A DNA stretch of 64,000 nt from Numida meleagris (lineage: Eukaryota > Chordata > Aves > Galliformes > Numididae): positions 67,080,802 to 67,144,801 of the forward strand of contig NC_034413.1 in NCBI RefSeq assembly GCF_002078875.1. The letters are read 5' to 3'. Shown piece by piece: positions 22,901 to 36,837 of the stretch. The translations under genes were made by a program, and so were the position numbers. Below the pieces are notes generated by a model. The model was not told where the DNA came from. It searched no databases and worked only from the letters and a program-made list of their open reading frames with translations. The first letter of the stretch is position 1; every line of letters begins with the position of its first letter.

Positions 22901-24900
22901 TTGGTATCTCTATAGCGGCTTCATATTAGTTACACCCACACAAAAACTTGCATTACCTGAGCTGTGCTGATGACAAATCCCTAAGATGTGCCACCTTCTG
23001 GAAGTTCTGTTGCAGGCTTCTGCCCCAGCAGCCCCACTCCAGCCACACTTAGGGCTCCCGGAGCTTTGCTTCCGAGGGGCTCAGCTATGGCACCAAGTGG
23101 GCTAAGAGCTGTGCCTATTACAGAGATCACAGGATCACTCTGTAGTCTTATTAAAAATAAAACAGCATGTCTTGAGGGTGACCAAGCAGTGAATGTCATG
23201 AGAAAGCAAGTGTTTTGCGCAGGGAAGCCAAAGAAGCATAACCCCTCTCACCTAACATGCGAGCAATAAGAGGCCGCTGTGCAAGCTTTAATAAAGGCCG
23301 ATTCGTATTTTCAGAACGTAAGGATCACCACTGTGGGGCCGTGATCCTTCTGTCTGCACAAATCCACGTCCCCATCCCACTGTCCCCTTTCTTTCCCTGC
23401 CATGTGCACAACGCCGCAGTGCCAGCTGAGCAGCAGTGGGTCGACATGTTTGCTGCTTGAAGGATGGCCTCCTGTCATCTCAGCTGAATTGGCCTAACGA
23501 ATAAGGAGGGGTACATTTTGTCCTTTCCTAGCGAAAAGTTGCAATAATACTATTTTTTTGCCCTCTTGTTGCAACAGTGTAATATCAGCTCGCTAACCCG
23601 TCTCGTTAAGGTACTCGGTGTCAGGGAACTGAAGACTTTACAACAGGCAAAGCATCAAGAGGGACCCCAGGCTGCTCCTCAGCACAGGAGAAATGCGTAG
23701 GAGAAATATGTCACCAGGTGGTTTTAAACAGCACTACTCAAAGGCAGCAGGCAAAACACGCAACGCGCTACTATTCAAATGGCAAATGCAATTGCAAGGC
23801 TGTTTTCAGAAGTACCATTCCTAGAGCTGTTAACAGCAAGAAAAGGTCATTCGTCAAGGCACTATCCAGCTGCACATCCTGTCCTTCTAATAAGAAGGAT
23901 TTCTTGCCTCCCAAGACAGCAAAAGACAAACAGAGGTACTGCATGAAAATTTCTCAAATTGACAGTAACTATGACTTTTACGGGTGCTCTAAGACTATGA
24001 TCTATACACTTGTAGTAGCTGGAAAAGATGGTGTAATTCATTTGGTGCAGCAGAAGGTCATTCTTTCCCACGTGGAGTTGGTTCCATACGTTCTCATATA
24101 TGCATGACAATAGCTTTGTGCACGCACACATTGCTAAGGGTTTTGTGTATGCTGCATGCATGTTATACACAAGATATGTTGCTACTGATGATGATACATG
24201 TAATTCCACGTGAATATAAATCATAACTAACGCACGACAGTAGGGGCTGGAAGGATAACAGAAATCAAAACCTCATATTGCTTGATAAAGCAGACAACTG
24301 ATTCCCTCCTCAAATGTAGGAAGGTTCTGAAATGTCAAGTTAGATGTGCAATTTCTTATACTTTTGGCTTTTAAATTAAGTAGTAATTCAGTCCTTGCTC
24401 TAAACGCTACAATGAGTGCAGATGTCAGACATGACTGATGACTTCTCGTCTTGATCAGAAAAAATTAATTTACATAGCACATTCAGTAAAATGTTAGAAC
24501 TATATAACGCTTGCAGCGCTTTATTAAACTTCCCCTTTTTTCCTGCACAGCGTATGTGTGAGAACATTTGGATTCAGGGCAGCCTAGCTTTAGTCAAACG
24601 AGATGCGAAGCACAGAACTACCACCCTGCATAGCACAGACACACACAGCCTTCTTTCAGTTCCAATTCTGGACAAGCCCTCCATATGCAAAATGCCCATA
24701 AATTAATGTTTTAAACAAAAAAGCGATGCGGGTCCAAATGCTCTGTTTTAAAATCAAGCCTGTCTTTGTTGCCCTACATCATCTTGCAAACACAAAATAA
24801 ACCATTCAGCGAAACTAATTTCAAAGGGAAAGCCAGAAGTATTCCCCAAAAATGATTGTATGGGACGTTTCAGCATTGCCACGTAGAAAAACTCGGCAAG
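19906..24900. other. Repeat-poor, gene-free stretch (first third of a 14-kb quiet region)
   Basis: No gene, no interspersed repeat that I recognise. Simple features only: a TTTA run at about 20316-20333 and T-rich runs. A moderately GC-rich patch at 22985-23110 keeps frames open on both strands without a recognisable product. Confidence 0.5.
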
Positions 24901-27900
24901 GTTTCAGTGCTCTGACAGTGTGAGGTTAGCAGAGATGGTGGCAAATGCATCGGGTGAGGGTATTTGGCTGCTCCTCCACAAAGTCCCTGCTGGAGTGGTA
25001 CACGGGTGTCACCTCAGCATTTCTGCTTCTCCTCATACGGTTGGGCAGTCGCCAAACCGATACCTGCAGCCTCTTTCCCTGCTCTAGATCTCAGCATAAT
25101 GCTCTCTCACTTTTTCGTAGGCACTGCAAGACCAGATCAAGTACAGCCAGCACTACCTGCTGCAGCGTGACACCCAGTTGTTATTTCTAAAAGCAGATCA
25201 CATTAACTCTTTATACGGAACACATGACAACTCCTCTGGGGTGCCTAACCTAATCTCTGTAGTTCCCAGCACATTAACGAGGCACAAGCATCCTCCTGGA
25301 GCCGTGCTGAGGCCACTTGAGGCCTGAGCTGAGCACAGCAAGCCTCCACAAATCCAGATAATGGCATCTCACACTGCCTCCTGCCAAACAGTAACGGGTT
25401 CTCTTATTCAAAAGTGAGAAAAATCTGTGATTTCAGAACCAGACTCCCAGTCTTCACTGGTGAAATTGTGAGTTTGCAGCTGGGCAAGATCAGATGGGAA
25501 CTATGGAATCTGAGCTGTAAGATACCAAGGGCCAAACTCAAATGACAGCTCTCCGAATGGTTTCAGCAGCGAAATGAAATTAAATACAAATAATCATACT
25601 GATAGCTGGGATACAGCAAGTTTAATTTTCTTTATGGTTCTTATGCTTGCCTGTTAGTTGTTTCCACGGAAACTACAACAGATACAAAGAGCCCAATAAC
25701 ACTATTTGATAGAGCAAATTCTAAATTGCAAAGTGCTATCTTTCAGCATAGTCACCACCCACTGCTCACTGTGCTCACATCCAATGTTTGATCTCCATAA
25801 ACGTTCAGCAGTCATCAATGAATGTCAGTGGGTGCCATTTTTTTCGACATGGAGGAATTCAGTGACCTTTGCTTACATGCACTTCCACATCAGACTCCAT
25901 CGTGTCAGACTGCCTCTCTGCTACCCCTGTGTTGTCACACGGCAAAAAAATGTAACTAAATATAGGTGAGAAGGTTCAGCTTCTACTGCCATCCTACCAA
26001 CATCCATCTCCGACACCATAGGCCAGCACCATAAAATAGGAGGCCTTACTTTTGGAGCAGCCCTCATATACATACATGTTGTGCTTTAAAGGCTGAGCAT
26101 TAGCTGGTAACGTAAAGATCTGGCAATCCAGAAGTGCAGTCTTGCAGCACGCAAGAGAGACCCCGTAACCTGCACCAAAGGCAATGAACGTGGTAGGTAG
26201 GAACACAGCTGGAGTGAACCTCTACGAAATAAGTCTCAAGCACTACAGCATACACCACCACTGTAAGATAAGGATGGAACCAAGTAACAGGATGAACACT
26301 GAGGGCTTAGAAGGAATAATATGAAATTCTCTCCTCTCCCCACACTACCACCAAAGACTCATAAAGAACCTTTGGCATAGCACTGCAAATTAAGTCTATT
26401 AACAAGTCCGATCTTAGCTTTTCTTTCTAATTAAATGGAAAAAGATTTCCTCAGGAAGCAAAGAGCACGGGAATGCAAACAAAGAACTGACAAATAAAGC
26501 TAATGCCTTGTTTCCACAAACATCAAAGAGCCTCCTAAGTGCCATTTTGTACACCACTGAGATTTTCTGATGGTTGTATCAGTTTATTACTGTTTCTTGC
26601 TCTGTTTTAGGTACAATTCTGGCTCTACTCGTAAAGAAGAGTGAAAGTCAACAGACCCAACTTGTAAGCAACCAGCCAGTAACACTCATTTGAACAGCTA
26701 TTTAGCCTGTATTTTTGCAGCTCTGGTACAACATTTTTGTCGATTTAAGATTTAGCTCTAAATTTGGCAAATTCTAACCTCTATCTAAAAGGAAAAATCT
26801 CTTAAAAGATGACTAGATCGTGTCACTGCAACCTACTCTTTACAAAGTAGCTTTTGTGTAGTTTTACATTAAATAATGGAATTCCAACACTTCAGCTTCA
26901 AAGTACAATTTCAATTATTTCATGCACTTTGAGACTCTTTATCTCTCTTTGAACAGATGCTGTCGTATTTGATCTCCAAGCCGTACACACGAGAAATGGA
27001 CTGCAGCATTTCAGCCTTTGGTGCATTCTGCTGTATACGCAGCACTCTGCAAGCCCAGCATCCTAATCATCAGCTCTGATTGACAGTTCTTTAAATTAAT
27101 GGCATTTGGACAGCAGTAGTGAATATGATCAATTTTAAAAACAACATAAAAGTTAACTGGCAGAAAGTTCAGCCCGCTGTAAAAACCCCTAAGTGTCCCG
27201 TAATGGGCAATATAAGCTGCTTTGTTTCGGTCATGTTTGAGCTAACTAGCATGTTAATTTATAGACTGTTTCACAGCACAGCGTTTTGGCCAAGCTCTGT
27301 CTCTTTATGGTTTTCCTCCTATGACATCTTTTATTTACCATTTAATAAAATGACTCTTCCCAGAGGCCACTGGGAACTTCTCCTACCGAAACGTTCCTTG
27401 GGAACATCCTCTTTGCCACAAGAGTTAAGCATGACCCTCCTCACTACTAAGATGACCAACCCCATTGCTACCAGCAGTCTGGGGAGAAGTCAGGTTTTCC
27501 TTCCAAGCCCTTTGGACAGACAGAGGAACAACTTCTACTTTTTTCAACTTGTATTTTTATATAGCCCATATCTATTCCAGCTGAATTCCGCCTTCAGAAT
27601 TTCAGTGGCGATTTAAGCTCTGCAAGGTCACTATTTCCTAAAGGGATTTTAATTTTTAAAACTCTACAGATGGTTATTCAGTTCAGACCTGTGAGTTCAT
27701 AAACAATTTTTGAGTTACCTGGTTTACATTTGTATTCTAATTGTAGCAAGATGAAAGAGGAACAGGCCTGACTTCGTTCTAGCTTCAGGCACTATTTTTT
27801 CCTTTCAGCTATACATTTCAGCCTTTCTAACAGCACCTGAGATGTAAGAAAGCTAACATAAATAAGATTTGCTTCCTACAATCCAAGCAGCGAGTCTTTC

Positions 27901-29040
27901 TACTCGCTGCCAGATGTGTCATACTAAAGTTTACCGTTATTTTGAAAATATAACATCTCTCTTTATTTTCCTTGACATCAACAGGCACCTGGATTCATTT
28001 TTTAATTGCAAATGCTTTCAGCTGAAGTGTCAGCATGTAGGTGTGAGCGATGATAAAGTAGCATTAGCTGCACCACTCGGGGAGAAGTTCACAGCTACGT
28101 TTTTTCCAGCTCCATTCAGCATCTCTTCCATTTTTATTATATTTGAAAGTAATGCCAGCCAGCAGACAAATGACCAAAGAATTCATCCATTAAAACACAC
28201 TAATTGCATCTACATTTATTCCATTTTTTTAAGGGTTTTTTTTTTTGTTGTTTTTTGCTGAACTGGTAATATCTTAATTAACTGGGTGCATTTACAACAT
28301 TCTCCCTGGGTTCCATTTGCCCTAACAGGAACGCTAATATTCAGTTATTGCTCACATCCAGCCAGCTGAGGCACTACTCCCTGCTAAAGAGATCTGACCA
28401 CCGTGATTTACAGCCTTTAATAATAAATAATCTTTTGCTACTTCTACTTTTCTTGGCCAACATCACCCCAATTCTTACAGGTGACATCATTTAATTTCCA
28501 TTAGATGGAAACGTGCTATCCTTTTGCCAACAGGCCTTGCAAGGTCTGCATCCTGCTTGGCACGGAGACACAGAACTGGGTGTTTTTACAGTGAAACCTG
28601 AAGTTCTCTTTGAGAAACTGTATGGTCATTAGTTGCAGCCGTTCTTTTAATTTTAATCCAAAACTTTGTGTTTTTAACTCCATTTTCTAAATGTATTACT
28701 ACGTTAAAAATACACACATAGGAAGAGTTTATACTGTCAGCACTTTACAGCAAGTCACCGGCTTCCCAGTTGCTGCTCTGAAATAATATCTTTCAGCTAC
28801 AGTTTCTCCAGCTGTGTCCAAGCAGACAACTGCTCCTGTGCTAAAATCCTTTCACTCTAATGGGCACCGTGCACTTATTCCCAGCATGGACAGTCTCAGT
28901 TCTGGCTGGCTGCTGTACGCGTGGAACTCCCAGGGAGCTGTAGAAGTGAAAAATGAGAGAAGTAGGAAAGTGACACTGTTGAAATCCCAGAGAGACGTAA
29001 CACCTGAAAGTTTGTTTGGAGCACTGCAAAGCTGCAATTA
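24901..29040. other. Repeat-poor, gene-free stretch (second third)
   Basis: Nothing recognisable. The longest frame beginning with a true ATG is at 27125-27616 (+, 163 codons). Its composition is ordinary for the region and its product resembles no family I know, so I do not call a gene. Confidence 0.5.
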
Positions 29041-32000
29041 ATTAATTGGATTTGAGTTTGACGCCTCTTAAAATAGTCAGAGCAACTCCTCCTCTACCTA
29101 GAGCAAGTTGCTGCCCTGATTGCCTCTCCAGCACTCCCCTCCTTGCTATGATAAGCAAGCTGAATGCAGAGCCGATGTTTGCACGCTGCCTTCCTCCCAC
29201 AGAGGATGAAATACAGTACACAATAAAAGTCAATGAGCCTGCATAACACAAGGCCAATTCCAGGGCTGTCTCGGGGGAATTCAGATTGACTGGAGCAATT
29301 GGGGATGCTGATTGCAGAAACTTGCACAGTCCACTAGGAATATTTACTCTCCATTTCATATCTGCCACAAAAGCCTTAAACCTGTTTGCTGAATGTCACT
29401 GTTCCAGTTCATCAACATCCTACCACAATGATCTCGTATTTCCTCTGTCAAGCAGCATGGGTTAATAGAAGGCAAAACGATTCATGGCATCCTTTCTACA
29501 AATTATCATCTCCTTGCCTTCTAACATTTTCAGTTTCAAAACTGAGTAAAACTATTTACTTGAATGAATATTCACTCAGAGCCTTAATATTTCCAAGCAG
29601 GTTGAAATATTCCTTATTTTCCACTTTCTTCTAGGCCACCAAATCTATTAGAAGCTGTCTAAAGCAGACTGTTTTGACAGCTGCATTCTTAAAAATAAAC
29701 GTTCCCTCTCTGTTTCTACAATTAAAGAAAACATTACCAGACTTAGTCTCCAAATAAACCACATAGAACTATCAAGTTATCTTCTGTTTTTTGGGAAGCT
29801 CCGTGAGAACACTAATTAAAAAATAATATTTTAGAGGCTCGAGTTTCACTGGTGAATTTCCAGAATTTTCCTACTAATTATTTGCACTTAACTTTTTATT
29901 TTTTTAGGAAAATCTGAAATTAAAACTCCATTGCTGTTGAATATCAGTGAAGACAGATGAAGGACTATCATGGAAGCCCAGAAGGGTTCCCTGTGCCAAA
30001 CGGTGGCTGACCCTGGGGATGCTCTGGCTCTGTATTATTCACCCAACCCCTTTGTCACTGCCTTGCATGCCATACCAAAATGATGTTATTATTAGCACGT
30101 TTTGTTAGCTTTGTTCCTGCCATTTGTTTTTAGCTGGGGATTTGGTAGCTATGAGTACACCCGCTGTCAACAGCCCCATGCTCCAGTGTCTCTTGGCCTA
30201 TACTGCTGCCAGTCAAGTATGCATATGAAGACAGATAAGTAAGAATACTACCAACTTTTCATTACAAGTATCCCTTTGAGCCATCACTAAGTACAATAAT
30301 GGAATGGTAACTCCTTTCCTATTATCTTCCCTATCAACACCTGAAGATGGTATATATTAATGTTAAATCTAAGTATCTTCTTCTGTCATGCCACATCCTT
30401 GCCCAGCCCCAGTGCTCTGCATTAGCATGTCCCCGTCACCAGGAGCCCCCTGCAGAGCACGGGCACTGGTAGGTGCCCAAAGCACGCTGGAGCACAACGT
30501 TCCCTGATGGGAATCCTTGGTGAGAAAAGGCAAGGGAACCACAGGGGCCGTGTTAATTGATTTTCAATGTAAACAAATAAGCCACTGCATAAGCAACTCA
30601 GTGGTTTTACTCGCCTGAAGTTAATGGCTAAATACTCAAATGGAATTACACTTAAGTCCTGGTTAACACTTTAATCTATAGGTCCTGCTTATTCCCCAAA
30701 CTAACACTTTCTATTTAGGAATAACAACAGATTAATGTCATATTTACGTGAAACAAAAGCAAATGGAGCTAACAGAACTAGATGTTTCAGAATAAACAAA
30801 GCCAAGTGCCAACAATTTAGATTTTTTGGTTGGGTAGACTTCAATCAAAGACACACTGTGTCTATTACATTTCTACATGTGCAAAAATCTATTATTTAAG
30901 TGAAACACAATCTACCAGAGAGGAGCTTAGTACCAGCCTGAGCCAGAAGTCTCTACTGTCCAGGTCTCTGGAGCACAGAGGCATGCGTAGCACACTGAAG
31001 CACTGAGGAATCTTCAGTGATGTACTGGGACTTGATCTATTAATTGAGACAAGATTCTCTTAGATAAACCATAAGCTCACAAACTACTAAAACCATTGTA
31101 CGGCAGTGTTTTCCTACTAAATGCCTTCCTTCTTTAGGTCTATGGCTCTCTTCTGTTAGATTCAGTCTCCAGTGCCTCATCATTTCCTTTTCATCCTTTC
31201 CATCCACAACCAAGTCCCCTCATCACAATGATGAAGTTCTATGACCAGCTTTCCCATGTTATTCACCAGCAGATTTCCTTTAACTCCACATCGTCTCAAC
31301 ACTTTGTCACTGCCAAGATCTCAGTAAGGACCTTCTGGAATGAGGAAGTTTTATTCATAGATGGTAGTCAACATTCTACAAGATTTCAGGAATAAATCAA
31401 GCCATTAATTTCTTGCCAACAAGACTGGAACAGACACCACAGAGATACAAAACTCATAAACATATCTATTTAATGTAAACACAATTTTAAGGAACAGCTG
31501 CAACATCCTGATATCTTTCCTGTAGTCCAGAGCTCAGTACCTGCACTGGGAAGCAGGGTAATGCTCGTGGACACTGCTGGCTTGAAAACGTCCTACAGAC
31601 ACATTCCAAGGGAAGGCCACTCCTATTCTCCAACATGAAAAATATCTTTATTTTCACAAATATTAAAGAGCCATAGGAATCAGAGAAGTACAGTATGCTA
31701 ATATTAAAAATTCTCAAACTTAATGCTTTACTGACAACCCAAACTTCACCACTTTCCTCAGCGCTACTAATATTCCCAGCTTTATTCTGTGTTAGTCTTA
31801 CCAACTGTGACAACGTATTTCTGAAATGCAAAACAAATGCACAGAAAATGAATATGAAAAGCAAAAATATCTTCATTTCAATGTCAATAAAGTTTCTAAT
31901 AAATGTTTGCATTCGAAGTATCTCTAGATATTAACATTTATAAAAATTCAGTTTCATTTAAAAATTCTGAATACAGTTTTTTCTTTGACTGCAACAGCAA

Positions 32001-33853
32001 TAAGCTCGTATAATAAGTTTTGAAATAATGTGCTATAGGATTTTAAAGCATTAAAATCAAGTGAAGTATCTTGGGAATGCTGCTGAAGCTGTTGCTTGGC
32101 CACTTCTAACAGATATGCTGTTTGTGCAGTACGTGGATGGAAGATGCTTTTAAATTCAAGTCAGTAAAGAGTAGAGTAGAATAGGATTAAACATTTCCCT
32201 TCAAAATTCAGTGCAAATTCTTGCAACTCCAACAAGAGGGGAGCACGAAACACTCAAACTCCTTGTTGCCTCAGCTGTATTAGCTTGGTCTTCATCCATA
32301 ATTTAGAGTCTAACAGAAGATTTAGAATAATGATGGTTAAGTCAAAAGCTGTACGGTAATGAAAACGTAAATTGCATCTAGCCCCAGAGAATTACCCTCT
32401 GTTGTGAAGCCTGCCAGGAGGGCTTGGCAGCTCAGCACCAACCATTCCCAACACAGCATCACTGCATCCCAACATCTATCCACGTGTGCTGCCAGCAGAG
32501 GAGATCCCAAGGGCATCTGTCTGAGACAATCTCAGATGACAGTCAGTTAAGGCAAGCTTTCTTGGAGGTTCACTAGCCCAGAGCAATTTTCTTTGCACTC
32601 AGTGAATTCATATAAGAACAATTCCTTAAGCAAAATGTGAATTTGTGGTACCTATGGAGGTTCTCTCACCATTGGTCTCAGCAACTTACAAGGCTGATGC
32701 TCTCAAGCAATCATTCTTTAATCTGACAGGCATAGCCTGTATTGTATGTTCTAGTAAATGCTGTAATTTACAGGTTTTCGTATTCTAGCAAAGGAATGTT
32801 GCACAAACCTTGAATAGGTCTTTTCCTTATTCAGTCACTTAGTGTAAAAATGGGGGCAATATGTCAACTTCGGTACATCAAGGATAAAATTCAAATTCTG
32901 CTCTCCTTTGAAATGCTGCGATACCTAATGGACTTGAACGGCAGAATAAGATCCACAGAGAAAAGCATAAAAAAAAAACAGGGTAAAAAGTTACAGTATT
33001 ATTTCTTATAAATTCAGTTTTATTTAACAGTCTATAAACTCTGGCAAAAAATTCTACCACTTCGGTGGGGTTTTTTTGGTTGTTTGTTTTATTTTTTACA
33101 CTTTTTAATTAGTTTTCAAAAGATGGCGTTACACAGAAATCCTAATGAATTACTTTTTGGTTGATCTCTTTCTCTTTTACCTATCCCAGATTTTCTGGTC
33201 ATTAGGTATTTCTCATGCATGTCGGACCTTTCATTTTTAATGCTCAGAATGATCAAGGAGCCTGATGTTTTGTCATTTATTTTAAAATTAAGATGACCGT
33301 GAAAACTAGCTCAGTTAGTCATTTCTGTATAGTAGTCCCTTATCATTAAAGCAGCAACATTTTCCCAACCTCCATAATTAACCTTTTTGTACAACCAAAA
33401 GCAATAGCAATCTATCCTTTGAAAGCCCTTCTGGGGCTACTTAGCACACTTCTTTCACAACTAAACAGAAATAAGCCAGCAAAGATGAAAAAATCCACCC
33501 TGCTTAGAATAAAATTAGATACTTTGTTCTGTATCAGTCATAAAAATATCACAAGTGAGAATTAACACCTCATTAAACTTTTTTTTTTTTTCAGGTCATA
33601 AATGCCCTGCTTTATTTTTATCTCGATAACCCATCAGTTATGGGTAAAATGTGTATTATTCAATTGCTTTCAGCATAAGATTATTTCCCCTTTTATGCAA
33701 TTGTTTGCTTCTACTCACTGTTCTAAAATCAATTTTTATTGATCCAGCCAGTGGCTTGCACATTGTTCCCCACGGAAGGGAAAACTATGTCACATAAATT
33801 CAAGACACTAGAGACAAGCAAGTTCCACAATTGCATCCAGCCTTCTTTTTCAG
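29041..33853. other. Repeat-poor, gene-free stretch (last third)
   Basis: No gene or named repeat. A GC-richer patch at 30400-30560 and a short inverted repeat at 32517-32542 are the only local structures I noticed. Confidence 0.5.
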
Positions 33854-33875
33854 AAAAAAAAAAAAAAAAAAAAAA
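33854..33875. repeat. Poly(A) tract, 22 bases
   Basis: Uninterrupted run of 22 A preceded by CTTCTTTTTCAG. No AATAAA lies in the 70 bases upstream, so it is not called as a retrocopy tail. Confidence 0.95.
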
Positions 33876-36837
33876 GTGTCATATTTTTCTGCTTTAGGTA
33901 GCAAGAGAAGTTGATAATAAACACAAGCTTACTTCATAAAACCGAATGTTAACGCTAAAGGAAAAATTGCTTCAAGAAAACTTCAGCTCATGTCAACAGG
34001 TATTACAGCAGCGGGGCTGATGTACCCAGGTGAAGACATAACAATTATACTGCAGAGTTCTATTTATTATTCCAGAGCTCCTTGGTGCTTGGGCTTGCAG
34101 AAGAGCTGCTGAACAACAGAGCTGAGACTCATGCTGGGCAGCCCATGAGCACGTCGATAAGGATCCCAGCATCACCTGCACAAAGCCTCTTCTAGGACAC
34201 TGCGGCGCTTTTGGAATTAACAGAAGAATTTTAAATTTTCCTCTTGGAAAACAAGCCACCGCAGACGACGTAAAGGAAATTATACTTATCCTCTACACAA
34301 AGAGACCGGTATTTAAAGTTAGCATTTGAAGGTCTAGCTGCTGCTTCTGGTTTGGCTTAGAGCCTCTATTTCTGTCATTACAGGGAATGGAAATACCCGC
34401 TGTACAAATGTGCCACGGCAGCAGAGATGGAACACGTGTTTGGAGGAAGAAAAGGAATCACAGTCTTGGCAGAAGAGATTTTGTTTGTTTGTTGTTTGCT
34501 GTTTTCCCTTTTCTGGCAGCTATGTGAAACAGTTGAAGAGTTTTGAATGATGGAACAAATCTCAGCAGAGATACAGTGAGTAAAAGCAGGTGAAGTGAAC
34601 AAAGCTGAAATTTAATCACATTTCTGTTATAATCAAATATGTATTCACAGTTGTGTACAACATATTATAAAAACACACAATGAGATAAATTGTGATTTCA
34701 GCAGTGTAAATAGCAGAGAAAATGCATTGATCTCAAGAGAGCACTTCTGGCTTCTCACTGGCATAACCATGAAGGATTTTGAACAACATATGCTAATTAT
34801 ATACAATATAATCTGGCAATCTGTACAGTCATTGCTGAAACTAAGCCTTACTCATTCTGCCAGAATGCTCATTGGGCTGAAACTTTTGCTGGGGAAAGAA
34901 ATATAACTGCTTGATAAAAATCAGAGGGTAAGTCAAACCTCGAGCCACATTAAAAGACAAAACTTCAATTTACAGCTAAATTCTAGTTTATTTTCCCTAC
35001 CCAGCCTGTGGACAAGGTATGATTCAATCACGTAATTACTTACCAGAACTGCAAAGAAAAATATCCTGCACGTTTATTTTCCCATTGTCAATTTTACATA
35101 ACTTGTCATTTGATTAGTAGATGCACGTAATTAAAAACAAAGCTCAGGTAATTAAACGCATTTAGCTAAGTTGCATTCCTTGTGGTTAAAAAGTCAGCAA
35201 CAAAACTCAGTCTGCCATTGGACAGAACGCCCATGTGGAAAAACACACTACTAAAGCAGCTCAGAGAAGGGAGGCCACGGGAACAGCATTTTCTACTTCC
35301 TTTTTCCCCTAAAAGTTGGATGGTTTGTCATGGGTATAATATGCATTTAGCCATAGTTTCACACTATACCTATCTTATTTATCTCCTTGGCCCCAAATTG
35401 GCCTTTCTCACTCTTAGTCAACACACTGACTCAGATCACCATTGATATTTCCCCTACAGGTAGCTGTGCAAAAAACACCTCAGCACATTTTAACATCTAC
35501 CCAATGAACTCTTCCCCAAAATCATCAGGCTTGAACCTGAGGTTACAAGTAAAACACAGCGTATGTGATCATTTGTCGCTCCTGACACCTTCCTTCTTTT
35601 CTTCACTTGAAAAATTGATCATCGTAATACCAAAGAAAGTTTGTATTAACATAAATCTATTCCACTTAAGCACTGGCTCGGACAACGAATTATTAAATCT
35701 TGACAAAAAGAATATTTATGAGATAGAGAAGAGCCTTTTGACATAGACAAATCAATATTTTTTTTTTCCCTCTGAATTCTCGGAATCATCAAAAAGATAA
35801 TATTTATATAGAAAAAACCCTAGGGCGGTGACGAGCACGGTATCGTATTTTTCTTAAGTCAGTGCAATAAAATAAACAAGAGAAAAAAATTAAATCTAAC
35901 CGAAGAGCTCACAATACGTCACAAAGACATGCTGTTATAAATACACCAGGAAAAAAGCAAAGAGTTCACACAGTGCCAGAGGATTTCTGGCACCAGGCAG
36001 ACAGGAGTTGCATCTGCACCCTCAACATTAAATAGTGCACAGTAGCGGGGCATGCAAAACTTCTGTTCTAGGATGTAAACCATTGTGTGCTGTCATTGGA
36101 AATTATCACAAATACACATTGTAAATTTGGATGTCAAATAATCTAATAAAATTCTTCTATTACCTGCTTTAAAATGCATTTCCATAGGTACAGTCTGCAA
36201 GCTAAGATCTCATCTAACAACAAACACAGGCAAGCAAAAGCAGTCGTTCTGCGTCCATCTACCACTTTTGTTACCCCACTGCAATGGTTAACTAGGCATG
36301 GGAGGGAAAGTGGTACTTTGAGTGACGATTCCAGTTTTTCTAGTGAAATTTTACACGTAAAACTGCACCCCAGGATTTGAGGATTTCCCTTTCCTTCATC
36401 TCCAATAGGACTTCATCACTTTCCAAAACATCCAGTTATGCCCATCTTTGTATTCCAGTTATCACAAGCTGGAACAGTCATACTTATTTCTATTTTTAAA
36501 GGTTAATTAATGTTTGTACAATACTTTGCTACACGCTTTGATGACTAAATTCTATTATTATTGATTATCTCATACATCAGCACACAAGGCAGCATGATTG
36601 ACATTTACTATTTCCATCTGATGCGCTACTGGCATTAAAGGCTATCGATGGTCATGGCTGAGATGCTGTAGAAGACCTTGTCGAGAACTGCAAATATTGT
36701 CTGCCTCGAGTAAAGCTGATCCCAACCAGCACTATTGATCTTCCATTAAATTCACCTCTTACAATCAGAAGAAGAAAGATACCTAGTTTCCTCACTTCAA
36801 ATTTGTTCTGCTCCTATTTCCTTTGACCTATTACGCT
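33876..36837. other. AT-rich non-coding stretch
   Basis: No gene or named repeat. The sequence is rich in TAAT/ATTA-type strings at 34600-35180 and 36040-36170, a texture often seen in conserved non-coding DNA but not diagnostic. A perfect 15-bp palindrome lies at 34853-34867. Confidence 0.5.

Noticed and set aside
27125..27616. ATG-initiated frame of 163 codons, plus strand
   Set aside because: No recognisable domain, ordinary local composition, and no promoter, CpG island or splice context. Most likely chance.
32517..32542. Inverted repeat TCTGAGA-CAA-TCTCAGA with outer CTGTC/GACAG
   Set aside because: Short arms with an internal bulge; a frequency expected by chance in 64 kb.
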